64,000 nucleotides of DNA from Chiua virens (lineage: Eukaryota; Basidiomycota; Agaricomycetes; Boletales; Boletaceae), in the NCBI GenBank assembly GCA_019787685.1, contig JAHNUO010000009.1, forward strand, positions 1,674,001 to 1,738,000. The letters run 5' to 3'. Under the pieces are notes generated by a model, which was not told the origin of the DNA, did no database searches, and worked only from the letters and a program-made list of their open reading frames with translations. How positions within the stretch are numbered: position 1 is the stretch's first letter; every line of letters starts with the position of its first letter. The position numbers and the translations under genes were made by a program. Shown piece after piece: positions 10,878 to 23,100 of the stretch.

Positions 10878-13800
10878 ATGAGCGCCTCCAGTCGTCCTAC
10901 CGCTGCACCCAAACCTGCACCATGTCGTTTTTACCTTCAAGGACGTTGTCGAGCTGGAGACAGCTGCAAGTATAGCCATGAGGCGGACGCACAGGTTAAC
11001 CCGTCCCAGTGCCTTTGATAAGCGCTAAACACTGACCTGCGATTGTATCATTTTCAGTCCACAGGAAAGGATGGACATTCGGATCAATGCAAAGTAGGTC
11101 GTTTCATCTTATTGATATCTTGATGACACTGAGCCGGGATATCAGTGCGATTTCCCCCCTTCCAGGGCACTAAACCCTGCTCAAGATAACGCTGTTGTTC
11201 GCACCGTGGGGCCCAAGCGCGGAGAAATTGTTTGCCGTGCTTGGAAATCTGGAACTTGTACTAGAGGGTCTAAATGTTGGTTTCGTCACGATACAGACGT
11301 ATGTTTCCAGTCTTTACCAAAGTACTAGTGTAGTGATCGTTGCAAGAACAGGAGCTCGAACCGCACAAGAAAACACCTTCTGCTTCGTCGCGTTCAGCCA
11401 CCCTTGGAGCGGAAGAAGATCCCACCGGATCCCCAGCGGCGGGCGTCTCACGTGCCCAGCGCAAAGCTGAGCACATTCGGGCACAGAAGGCCGCTGCCGA
11501 AGCTGTTGCTCGGGAACGCGCGAACGCTATTGCTAGGGAGGAAGCAGCAAGAACGACAAGTAAAGTCGTCTTTGGGTCTATCGTGACGTACAGTGCGGGG
11601 CTCGATGTTTCGAAGCTGATAACAGGCTTCGAGACATGCACTATACGTTTCGCAAACCTTCCCCCTGATGTCAGGAGGACGACGTTCATGTCTTGCTCAG
11701 GGATCAGGGCATCGACACCTGAAAACCTTCACCTGGTACTCAAGAAAAAGTCGGATCGTGGACCCGAGGTGCACATTCTCGCAGACATCGCTAGCGGTCA
11801 GGCAATTACGTCGAGTTTGGATGACGTTGAGTTCCGAGACGAGCCCTTGGTCGTCGAAATGTCCGCGACCAACTCCCTTGACGGCATGGACGCTGCGGCT
11901 GGACAAGGGATCCGACGTCTTGACCATATCCTGGCGAGCCCCTTCTGCACGCTACGTTGCGGAGTATATCGACGTTCCCGCAGCGAAAGCCAAGGTCTCA
12001 GAACTCAACCGTTTGGTTTATTGCGGTCGCCGCATACGAGTCGAGATGAATTCTCACCCCCCTGGTTATGTCATACCCAATTTACGACTCAATGCCATCA
12101 AAATCAACAATCTTCCCCCCGATGTCATGGACGAGGATGTCAACAAGTTGACAAAGTCACGAACCGCCAAGCGACTCCGCATCAAGGGTACTTTAATGGG
12201 CGCGTTCACCGTTGAGCAGGTCGCTAAGTTGGTCCGGAATGACATTGAGCAGGCTGTTCCAGAAGGGTTCCTTAGATTCGAGAATCCTCCCAGCACCTGC
12301 AACCTGGACGGGATCGTATCCGCACGCGCATACTTTTTGTCGTGGGATGAGGCGCATGCTGCATATACCCGGCTGTCAGGCCAGCGATATGGCCAACAGT
12401 CCATCTGGCTCCGACTTCCCAATCCCATGCACTATACGCTTGTCATCCCTATCGAACAGTACAGGGCTCAAAAAAATCAGTGGAATTCTCTTTTGGACTC
12501 GACCAAGGACCAGCAAGCCTGCATACTCCACGTCCGCGACTCTGGCAATGTCGTTCGCATTCAACTATCTGGATCGGTCAAGGAAGCGACAGGTGCGATG
12601 AAGGTACGAGTAGAGAATCTAGCGAGGGGAGAAAAGGTGGAAGGATGGCACCGATCACTGGGCATTACTGGAAATCCGTTCGTGCTCCGTGTCTATTCAG
12701 AGACAAGCGCGTACCTGCGTGTCGACTTGCAGCGGGAATCCTTGAAGGTCTATGGGGCTCCAAAGCCGGTCGATCAAGCTCGTGAGATGATCAAGAACGA
12801 GCTCGAGAGACTCGCTTCATTGGATTACACCATCATCCTCCCACGGACTTCTGTGGGTTTCTTCGTCCGAGAAGGCATCCAGCAGCTGAAAGAAACGCTC
12901 GGAGAGGATAACGTCAAATTTGCGACGTCTTCGAGAAAAATTACCGTCTCAGGTGGCGAAGAAGCCCGACATGCCCTCGATCGCCTTATCAAGCTCTCTG
13001 TCAACGGGAAGTCTGCCGTCCCGAATGCTGGTACACGCCGGGGTAACGAAACGTGTCCGATTTGCTACGACGACATCTCTTCTCCACACCAACTAGGCTG
13101 CGGTCACGCGTACTGCGTCGCTTGTCTCCGCCACTACATTTGCTCGGCCTTTGAATCAGATCAACTACCTTTACTCTGCCTCGGAGAGGAAACGCAGTGC
13201 CACGTGCCTATCGCCATTCCCACTATTCAACACTTCGTTCCCCCAGCGACCTTTAACCGACTCCTCGAAGCCGCCTTCGACGCCTACATCGCGAAGCACC
13301 CCGAGCAGTTCAAACACTGCAAGACCCCGGACTGCACGCAAATCTACCGTGCCGCCCAGACCGGCGCGACACCACAGACACTTCACTGTCCGTCCTGTTT
13401 CTCCGCCGTGTGCAACTCATGCCACGACGACGCACACGATGGCCTCACATGTGCCCAAAGCAGCGAAACACGACGTCCATCGGAACAAGCACGCATGGAC
13501 GCCTGGATCGCATCGCAAGGTGGACGCGTCAAGAAATGCCCCCAGTGCGCCGTGCCCATCGAAAAAATCGAAGGGTGCAACCATCTGACATGCAGGTACA
13601 CAAAATGCGTTTTTGGCTGCCTTGGAACAACACTGACCGAGAATTCGATAGGTGTGGCGCGCACATTTGTTGGGAATGTTTAGGCGTGTACACGGATAGG
13701 GGGATTTATTCCCACATGAACGAGGTTCATGGGGCCATTTACGAGGATGTTCCGGATGCTCCCAGGGGAGTGGAACCAAACTTGGGCGAAGACGAGGAAA

Positions 13801-14310
13801 GAGAGAGAGCGCCCACGGGGCAGTATTGGGAGGAACAAGAACTGTTTGTGGGAGAACAAGAACGCCAGCGACGCGTGGGCGAGGAGGAGCGACACCGGTT
13901 TTTGGAGCAGTATTGGCGAGAAGAAGAGGCGGAGGAAAGACGTCCGTGCAGAACAGCGTCAGCAGCAACAGGCTCGTGTCTGGGAACAGTTTCGGCGGCA
14001 AGAAGCCGAGGGAGAGGAACGACGGCGCGCAGAACAGCGTCGGCAACAAGAAGCGGAGGCACACCGTCTTCGACGCGCGGCAGAGTGGGAGAGGCAAGTT
14101 GCAGAGCGAGAGAGGCAAGCTGCAGAGCAGCGTCGGCAGCGGGAAGTCGAGGAGCGGGGACGACGTCTCGTGGAACAGCGTCGACAAGCAATGGCCGAGG
14201 AACAAGCGAGACAACGTCGTCTCCAAAGGGAGGAGTGGGATAGACAAGCCGGCAACCGGCGCTCGGAATCAAAGTCATGGGTCGGTTACCTGTTGTCGTG
14301 GTTTGGGTGA
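10878..14310 (+). pseudogene. CCCH zinc-finger / RBR E3 ligase with coiled coil, array copy 1, frameshifted
   Basis: Exons read as 10878-10994, 11058-11093, 11146-11298, 11352-13595 and 13652-14310. Exon 1 has a canonical C-x7-C-x5-C-x3-H finger (PCRFYLQGRCRAGDSCKYSH); exon 3 has a second (CRAWKSGTCTRGSKCWFRH). Exon 4 encodes two RRM-like segments and a KH-like segment. Then comes RBR: RING1 starting CPICYDDISSPHQLGCGHAY, an IBR, and RING2 with the catalytic-type Cys in EGCNHLTC. Exon 5 continues CGAHICWECLGVY into a Q/E/R-rich coiled coil. Compared with copy 3 there is a one-base deletion near 11665 compensated by a one-base gain near 11720, an uncompensated one-base gain in a GGG run near 11907, and another near 13941. 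Unless these are assembly errors, no full-length protein is made. Confidence 0.78.
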
Positions 14311-14401
14311 TTGTACGAGTTTCGTATGGACATTGCTTTCGTTCGCTTCCGTTTCCCTTTCCGCATGTTTTCATCATCGGAAGGTCTTCGGATGTTCATA
14401 A

Positions 14402-15200
14402 ATTCTGTGCAACGTAACCACTGTACCTTTTACTGTAATCTTGCAATTGACCAGATCAATGCATCTTCAAGCCGCACCTCCCTGGGGATGGTCTACGTTT
14501 GAATGGGGTGAATCAGATTGAAATACTGGTGCCTAGCACTTGGGGCATGCAGAAGAATTACATAATGATGGCACGTCGGAGTGCAGCGTGACCTGGACCG
14601 ACCTTTGACCCGATACCTCTCTCTCTTCCACTAGTCATTCCACCAGCCGTGCACCGACCACATTCCTTTCTTTTAGCACAACCAGTAATTTTTTCGGGGA
14701 CCAAACGACCTCTCAAAATCGCTTCCTGGACCCTCGCTGTCGCGGTCTCCAGAACCGTTTGCCCACGATCGACTACGTGTCAGTCCAAGGCTTTTCCCAG
14801 CTTGCCCACGCAGTTGACACTCGGGCCCCCAGGTTCTCGCGGCTGGGAGGCGCGACGAAGCGCCTCCACCCACACATAGTTTACCTTTTCTCAGGCTCCC
14901 TCTCTGCCTCACTACAACCGAGTCATGTAGCGACAAAAAAAAAATAGTGACTATGAGATGTAGTACTTACTGAGTCGCCACTTGTCCAACAGCACCAGAA
15001 GCGAACAGTGATACACTAAAATATGTTACAAATCTGCTTCAAGTTTTCACATTCACAACATAACTTCAGCAAATTGCACAACCCTGAGTTGTCACGGGGC
15101 TTTGCAATGCGCCCGAGGCCTCAACGCCATTCAACATCTTGAGGACCCTAAAGTTTGTGCCTAGAATAAGTATGTCTTCCCATGAACACTCTTACTTGGG
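14402..15200. other. Spacer between array copies 1 and 2
   Basis: No gene seen. The start of this spacer (14400-14510) matches sequence at 19590-19690, showing that the 3' flank was duplicated with the gene. The rest, including a poly-A run near 14935-14944, is not recognised. Confidence 0.5.
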
Positions 15201-15219
15201 AATTAATGCGTGCCTAGCC

Positions 15220-15229
15220 CCAAATTTGG
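15220..15229. promoter_or_regulatory. Palindromic CCAAATTTGG box, copy 2
   Basis: The same 10-bp palindrome as before copy 1, 58 bases upstream of the copy 2 start codon, preceded by the shared GGAATTAATGCG-type sequence. Confidence 0.45.
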
Positions 15230-15286
15230 ACCATCTGACTTGCTCATGATACAGTTCTGCAGGTTCTTCTTTCCAGCTTGCTCGCC

Positions 15287-18200
15287 ATGAGCTCCTCAAG
15301 TCGGTCCGCTGCTCGTGTACCCTCGCCATGTCGTATGTACAGTCGAGGAAATTGTCGTTTCGAAGACAAGTGCTGGAACAGCCATGAGGCGGATGTACAG
15401 GTAAGCTCATCCTTGCACGGGCGATAAACGCTGAACACTGACATCCAATACAACTACCTCAGTCCTCAGGTCATCCTCAAGTACTTTGATTCATCTCATT
15501 TATGTATTGGTAATGCTAAACCCTCATGCCAGCGCAAATCTACTTCTTCGGGCCTCACTGCTGGACCAAGGCATGGAAATTTTAATGTTTGCCGTAATCG
15601 AAAGGTTGGAAATAAAGGGTCCAGACGTCGGTTTCGTCACGGTGCAAGCGTATGTTTACGGTCCTTACCAGGTAACTTAGATATTAATTAAGTTATAGGT
15701 GCAAAAACCGAAGCTCAAACTGCACAGGGAAAAAATCGTCTGATTCAGTTACTCACGTAGCGGAAGAAGGTCCCAACAAATCTCTGGCTGCAAATACGTC
15801 ATGTGCCAAGCGCAAAACTCAGCGTTCTCGGGACCATATAGAGGCTGCTGCTCGTGAACGCACAGACGCCACTGTCAGAGAGGAAGCAGCCAAACCGATA
15901 GGTCAAGTTGGCTACCTTCGACGGAATCCGGCCAATGACGTTGCTGAGCTTGACGCAGCTACTGCTAAAGAAGCAGCAAAAACAATAACTCAGGTCGTCT
16001 TTGGCTCGATCGTGACGTACAGTGCGGGGCTCGATATTTTCAAGCTGGTAGCCAGCTTCGAGACATGCACGATACGCTTCATGAACCTTCCTGCAGATGT
16101 TGCAGAGGACGACATTCACGAATTACTAAGGAATAATGCTTGTCAGGGCGTGGATGTCGAAAACCTCTTTGTACTCAAGAAAAGGTTGGGCCGTAGATCA
16201 GAAGCACATGTCGTCGCGGCCATTGCTACCGGACGAGAACTTGAATTCTGTCTTGATGGCATGGAATTCCGAGACGAATCCCTGGTCGTCGAAATGTCAG
16301 CTGTCAACTCTTTCGATAGTATGGACGCAAGAACTGGTCAAGGATCCGATACCCTGGCCATATCCTGGCGAGCTCCCTCCGCACGCTATATTGCGGAGTA
16401 CGTTGACATTGCTACAGCGAAAGCCAAGGTCCGGGAACTCAACCGTTCCACTTATTGCGGTCGACGCATCAGAGTCAAGATGAATTCTCACCCACCTGGC
16501 TATTCTATACGCAACATTCAACGCAATGCCATCAAAATCGAGAACCTTCCCCCCGATGTCACAGACGAGGATGTTATTGGGCTCACAGGGTCACGATCCG
16601 CCCAGCAAATCCGCATCAAAGGTGATTTTACCGGCGCATTACCCATCAAAGAGGTTTCTGCGCAGGTCTGGAAGGACATCAAGCAGGCTGTTCCGGATGG
16701 ACTCTTAGAATACGATGATCCTAGCCCTTGCAACCTAGGTGGCATCGTAACCACACGTGCGTATTTTCGGTCATGGGACGAGGCCCATACCGCATATGCC
16801 TATCTCTCGGGTCAGCGATATGGCCAGCAGTCTGTCTGGCTCCGACTTCCGAACCCCATGTACTACACGCTTGTCATCCCTATTGAACAGTACGGGGCTC
16901 AAAAGGCGCAGTGGGACTCCATTTTGGATTCAACCAAGGACCAGCAAGCCTGTACACTCCGCGTGCGCGAGTCGAGCGACGTCGTTCGCATTCAGCTATC
17001 TGGATCGGTCAAGGAAGCGACAGGTGCGATGAAGGTACGGGTAGAGAATCTAGCGAGGGGAGAAAAAGTGGCAGGATGGCACCGATCACTGGGCATCACT
17101 GGAAATCCGTTCGTGCTCCGTGTCTATTCAGAGACAGGCGCGTACCTGCGTGTCGACTTGCAGCGGGAATCCTTGAAGGTCTATGGGGCTCCAAAGCCGG
17201 TCGATCAAGCTCGTGAGATGATCAAGAACGAGCTCGAGAGACTCGCTTCGTTGGATTACACCATCATTCTCCCGCAGAGCTCTGTGTGGTTCTTCGTCCG
17301 ACAAGGCATCCAACAGCTGAAGGAAGTGCTCGGAGAGGATAATGTCAGGTTTGAAGCACCCTCGAGAAAATTACCGTCTCAGGGAGCGAAGAAGCCCAGC
17401 GTGCACTCGATCAACTCGTCGAGCGATCTCACGAAGGAAATCTAACCTCCCGAATGCACGGCGTGGTAATCAAACCTGTCCAATCTGCTACAGCGACATC
17501 TCCTCTCCACATCAATTAGGCTGTGGTCATGCGTACTGTGTCGCTTGTCTGCGTCATTACATTTCCTCAGTCCTCGAATCAGATCAGTTCCCTCTACTTT
17601 GCCTCGGAGACTGAAGCGCAGTGCCACATTCCCATCCCCATTCCAACCATACAACACTTTGTTTCTCCAGCAACCTTCAACCGGCTCCTCGAATCAGCGT
17701 TTAACGCCTATATCACGAAACACACCGAGCGGTACAAACACTGCAAGACCCCAGGACTGTACGCAAATCTACTGTGCTGCCCAGACCGGCGCGACACCGC
17801 AGACACTTCACTGTCCATCCTGCTTCTCTGCTGTGTGTAACGCGTGCCACGATGACGCCCATGAGGGTCTTACATGTGCCCAAAGCAGAGAAACCCGACA
17901 TCCATCGGAGCAAGCGCACATGGACGCCTGGATTACATCGCAAGAAGGACGCGTGAAGAAATGTCCACAGTGCACTGTGCCCATCGAGAAAACCGAAGGG
18001 TGCAATCATGTGACGTGCAGGTGCGCAAAATCAATCTTGTCGGTGGTCGACTCGCAGACTGATTGATAATGCTCCTTGTAGGTGTGGTGCGCACATTTGT
18101 TGGCAGTGTCTCGGCGTCTACACTGAGAGGACAATTTACCACCACATGAATGATGTCCATGGGGTCATCTATGACGGTGCTCTGGATGCTCCGTGGCGAG

Positions 18201-18742
18201 TGGGACAACGAGTAGTCGAAGAGGAGGACAACCAAGAGGAGTGGGGCCTCGAAGAAGAGTATTTGCAGCGGGACTGCCGACAACTCCGACGACATAGACG
18301 ACACCAACGAATGGACGATAGATTGCACCGAGCCTTGTCCAGTCTGTGAGGAGGCATCGCAGAGACAGCTAGCAGAAGAATTTCCGGCACAAGAAGCCGA
18401 GGAAGAGCAGAATCAGCACCAAGAACTAGAGGACCAGCATCCCCAGCGGGAAGTCGAAGACCAGGAACAACTCACGGAAATCCAGCCGGCAGCAACTGAG
18501 GAACACGGAAGAGGAAGCGCAGAACAAAGCCATCTTCGATCAGAGAAAGGGGGAGATAGACAAGTTACACCCGAAAGTCTGGAGGAAGCAGAGGAACTGG
18601 TCAATGCAAACAGAGTTCTATCTAGCGGTAGTCAGGATATCGATAATCGTACGATTCTTCGTATCGGCGTCTGCTTCTCCATCGCTGTCGTTGGCTTCTG
18701 TTTCCTTCTCCCTCGTGTTCTTCGTCGTCGCAAGTTCTGATC
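15287..18742 (+). pseudogene. CCCH / RBR E3 ligase, array copy 2, heavily frameshifted
   Basis: Exons corresponding to copy 3 are 15287-15400, 15463-15480 (shortened in frame by 18 nt), 15533-15649, about 15699-18018 and about 18082-18742. The first CCCH finger is intact (CRMYSRGNCRFEDKCWNSH) but the second has lost two of its three cysteines (VCRNRKVGNKGSRRRFRH). The 15.7-17.3 kb part retains the RRM-like and KH-like segments. Against copy 3 there are single-base losses near 17370 and 17437 and gains near 17611 and 17755, the last two inside RING1/IBR. A frame problem also exists at the exon 3/4 junction. The tail ends in a hydrophobic segment ILRIGVCFSIAVVGFCFLLP followed by basic RVLRRRKF, a clear C-terminal membrane anchor. 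The central coiled coil is shorter and more acidic than in copy 3. Confidence 0.8.
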
Positions 18743-19310
18743 TTTATCGGTTTTGGGATTATTTCACTTGTTATAGCCAGTTTTCGTTGGTGTATTTTTT
18801 GAAGCTATAAGTCTCAATGCTGTCTTTCCCTGGACATTCGAATTTCGCTGTGCCAATGTGCCGTCTCCCGGTTTTCTCTGAGTCCAAAATATCAAACTTT
18901 TAATCTGGATGTCCCCGCATCTCCGCACCTTTCCCCCGTTGCGACTGGGGGTATGTATGTTACTAACAACGTCCTTTCGTTTCTTGCCTACTGAATTAAT
19001 TTAGTCACAGTCGCCAAACAGGCAAGCACCCCAACAGTATGCATGTGCTTGTACGCGAACTGAAGCGATTCACTCTGCACTGAGACCTTGCATCAGCCAT
19101 GGGCCACTGTTTCGCTATAACTTATCAGTGAAATTTTATTTGCGGGAATGGATCCAAACGGCCACTCGTACGGGATATAAATACGTAGCCTAGTAGTAGC
19201 TCTTGCCAGTGCACAGAAGCAAGTCGTGGAGCTCCTATAGTATTACAATGTCCGTGCCGACTTCAGTTCGCGGTTGTGACGTGCCGGTGCTGTCGGTCGC
19301 TCAGGGTCGT
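18743..19310. other. 3' flank of array copy 2, duplicated at 24.54-25.03 kb
   Basis: No gene. Blocks such as GGACATTCGAATTT-GCTGTGCCAAT (about 18832), TTAGTCACAGTCGCCA (about 19012) and TCCAAACGGCCACTCGTACG (about 19150) recur in order at about 24553, 24667 and 24872. This proves that the duplicated segment extends well beyond the coding region. Confidence 0.65.
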
Positions 19311-19319
19311 CGTCGACCC

Positions 19320-19690
19320 GTGGTGAAGTGGGAGAGGCAAGTTGCAGAGCAGCATCGGCGACAGGAGGTCGAGGAGCGGGAGCGTCTCATGGAACAGCGT
19401 CGACAAGTAAGGCAACGTCGTCTCCGGACTCGGACAGAGACTTCAAACCATAAACCGGCACTCAGAAGCAAAGCGATGGCTCAGTTACCTGTGGTCGTGG
19501 TTTGGGTGATTACACATGCTGTTTTTTTCTCCATTGCTTCTGTTTGCTTCCCTTTTTCCTTTCCCTCGTGTTGTCCATCATTGGAAGGTCTGATGTTTAC
19601 ACTGTAATTTTTACTGTAACTTTGAAATTGATCAGATCAATCCATCTTCCCGCCGCACCTCCCCGGGTCTACATTTGCATGTCTGCAACT
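19320..19690 (+). pseudogene. Orphan fragment of an RBR-gene tail (fourth partial copy)
   Basis: The sequence from about 19328 (GTGGGAGAGGCAAGTTGCAG) encodes VKWERQVAEQHRRQEVEERE and the following coiled-coil piece, matching the end of copy 1 (14090-14310) with two internal deletions. Similarity continues through the C-terminal hydrophobic region and the 3' flank up to the CCGCACCTCCC block (copy 1: about 14475). No upstream domains remain. It sits between the copy 2 flank and copy 3, probably left by unequal exchange within the array. Confidence 0.65.
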
Positions 19691-20112
19691 TGAAGGGATT
19701 CTAGCTAAATTATGTGGGTGTCAGGCAGTAAAGTAACCGAGCCGCTGTCAGGGAAGATATCGGAGCCTGAATCATGCAGTGCACTTGAATCCGAGAGTTG
19801 ACCGCGACACCACCACAAACGTTGTATGTACATACCAAGTGTTGAAACATTAACGTTCAACTGTTGTTGTACTACACAACGTTCGAATTGCTTGCAGCAT
19901 CACTTCAAATGGTCCCCCAAGGTACACGATAAACCTGCGGCTCATGTTCATATTATCCGAGTCATAAAACTCCTGACTTGGGCAGTTGCAAAGGCCCCCG
20001 AGCCAAGCTGTCGTGTTACTCGCATTTGCACCCAAAGGTAACTCAACATCTCTCCGAGCTCTCGAGCGTGGATTATAGTAATCATATTCCGGAATTAGTG
20101 TGGTGCCTGGCC

Positions 20113-20122
20113 CCAAATTTGG
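20113..20122. promoter_or_regulatory. Palindromic CCAAATTTGG box, copy 3
   Basis: Same palindrome, 48 bases before the copy 3 start codon, within the shared context GGAATTAGTGTGGTGCCTGG just upstream. Confidence 0.45.
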
Positions 20123-20169
20123 ATCGATGACACGTAAGTTCTCTTCCTCTACTTTTCAAGTCGCTCATC

Positions 20170-23100
20170 ATGAACTCCTCAAACCAGTCAACCATTGCTC
20201 AAGCACCCTCACTATGTCGTATGTACCGTCGAGACTGTTGTCGCTTTGGAGACGAGTACAGGCATGGTCATGAGGTGGACGTACAGGTAAATTCGTCCGT
20301 GTGCCTTTGATAAGCGCTGAATATTGACCTGCAACATCGTCGTATCAGTCCATTGGAAAGGATACGCGGTCAGAACAGTGCTCGGTAGTACATTTCCTCT
20401 CATCGATGTGTCGACCGACACTGACTTAATCGGTATACCAGCGCGATATTCGTTCTTCGGGAGCATCGGACGTGCCTTCCCAAGACAATGCTAGTGCTCG
20501 CTTCAGACACAAGCGCGGAGAAGATGTTTGCCGTGCCTGCCAGTGGAAGGCTGGGACTTGTACCAAAGGGTCCAACTGTAGGTTTCGCCACGATACAGAT
20601 GTACGTTTCTAGTCTATCGAGTAACTAGTGTAACAAATTGAACGACGGTTGCAGGAATTGGAGGTTTCTGCCTCGGAGGGCGGTCCCATTGGATTACCAG
20701 CTGCAGGTGTGTCACGCACCAAGCGTGAAACCAAGCGCATTCGCATACAGGGGATCAGCGCCGACACCGTTGCCCGTGAACGCGCAGACGCCATGGTCAG
20801 ACAGGAAGCTGCCAAACCGATAGGGAAAGTAGGCTATATTCGGCGCAAAGCGGCCGATAATGCTGCTCGAGCGTTTGCGGAAACTTCTGCCAGAGAAGAA
20901 GCAGTCAGGACAATTAGTCAAGTCATCTTTGGCTCTATCGTGACATACAGTGCGGGGCTCGACGTTTCAAAGTTGATAACTGGCTTCGAGACATGCACTA
21001 TACGTTTCACCAACCTTCCCCCCGATGTCAAGGAGGAGGACGTTCATGCCTTGCTCAGAGATCGGGGGATTGGCGTTGAGAACCTTCACTTGATACTCAA
21101 GAAGAGGCCGGACCGTGGGCCAGAGGTCCGCATCGTCACGGACATCGCTGGTGGTCAGGCAATTACGTCGTGTCTCGACGGGATCGAATTCCGAGACGAA
21201 CCTTTATTCGTCGACATCTCCGCAGCCAACTCCTTCGATGGCATGAATGCTACGGCTGGTCAAGGATCCGACATCCTGACTATATCCTGGCGTGCCCCTT
21301 CTGCACGCTATGTAGCGGAGTATATAGACATTGCTACAGCGAAAGTCAAGGTCCGAGAATTCAACCGTTTCATCTACTCTGGTCGTCGCATCAGAGTCGA
21401 GATGAACTCTCATCCCCCCGGTTACATCATACGCAATTTGCAACCCAATGCCATCAAAATTAATAATCTTCCCCCCGATGTTACAGACGAGGATGTCATT
21501 AAGTTGACGAAGTCACTATCGGCTGAGCGACTGCGTATCAAGGGCACTTTTACAGGCGCATACCCCATCGAGCAGGTTGCTAAGCTGGTCCGGAATGACA
21601 TCGAGGAAGCTGTTTCGAAAGAATTCCTGAGATTCGACGATCCTCCGAGCATCTGCAACACAGACGGGATTGTATCTACATGTGCATACTTTTCGTCATG
21701 GGATGAAGCCCATACCGCATACACCCGTCTCTCAGGTCAGCGATACGGCCAACAGCCTATTTGGCTCCGACTTCCCAATCCCATGAACTTCACACTCGTC
21801 ATCTCGACCGAACAGTACAGTGCTCAAAAAGCTCAGTGGAGTTCCCTCTTAGACTCGACCAAGGATCAGCAAGCTTGCATACTCCACATCCGCAAGTCTG
21901 GCAATGTCGTTCGCATTCAACTCTCCGGATCGGTTAAAGAAGCAACAGGTGCGATGAAGGTGCGGGTGGAAAATCTAGCTAGGGGGGAAAAGCTGGAAGG
22001 ATGGCACCGATTATTGGGCATTCCCAAAAATCCGTTCGTTTCCCGTGTCTATTCAGAAACAGGCGCATACTTGCGTACCGACTTGCAACGACAATCCTTG
22101 AAGGTCTACGGGGAGTCGAAGGCTGTTGACCGAGCTCGCGAGATGGTCAAGGACGAGTTGGCAAAACTCGCTTCTCTAGATTACGCCATCACCCTCACAC
22201 GGAGTTCTGTGGCATTCTTTGTCAGAGAAGGGCTCCAGCAGCTGAAGGAGACTCTGGGAGAGGATAACGTCAGGTTCGAAATATCCTCGAGAAAAATAAC
22301 TGTCTCAGGCAGCGAAGAAGCCCAGCACACACTCGATCGACTTGTCAAGCAGTTTCACGAAGGGAAATCTAACCTCCCGGATGCACGGCGTGGTAATCAA
22401 ACCTGTCCCATCTGTTATGACGAGATCTCCTCTCCGCATCAGTTAGCCTGCGGTCACAAGTACTGTGTCGCTTGTCTGCGTCATTACATTTCCTCGGTCC
22501 TCGAATCGGATCAGTTCCCTCTACTTTGCCTTGGAGACGAAGCGCAGTGCCACATTCCCATCCCCATTCCAACCATACAACACTTCGTTTCTCCAGCAAC
22601 CTTCAATCGGCTCCTCGAATCAGCGTTCGACGCCTATATCACGAAACACCCCGAGCGGTATAAACACTGCAAGACCCCGGACTGTACGCAAATATACTGT
22701 GCCACTCAGGCGGGTGCGACACCTCAAACGCTCCATTGTCCATCCTGCTTCTCTGCCGTGTGTAACGCGTGCCACGATGACGCCCATGAGGGTCTTACAT
22801 GTGCCCAAAGCAGAGAAACCCGACATCCATCGGAGCAAGCGCGCATGGATGCCTGGATTACATCGCAAGAAGGACGCGTGAAGAAATGTCCACAGTGCAC
22901 TGTGCCCATCGAGAAAACCGAAGGGTGCAATCATGTGACGTGCAGGTGCGTAATATCAGCCTTGCCGGTGGTCAACTCGCAGATTGATTGATAATGCTCC
23001 TTGTAGGTGTGGCGCGCACATTTGTTGGCAATGTTTGGGCGTCTACACTGACAGGACGATTTATGCCCATATGAACGAGGTTCATGGAGTCATCTATGAC

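Noticed and set aside
13417..14247. Minus-strand 276-aa frame opposite the copy 1 tail
   Set aside because: Same cause as above: antisense of a charged repetitive coding region.
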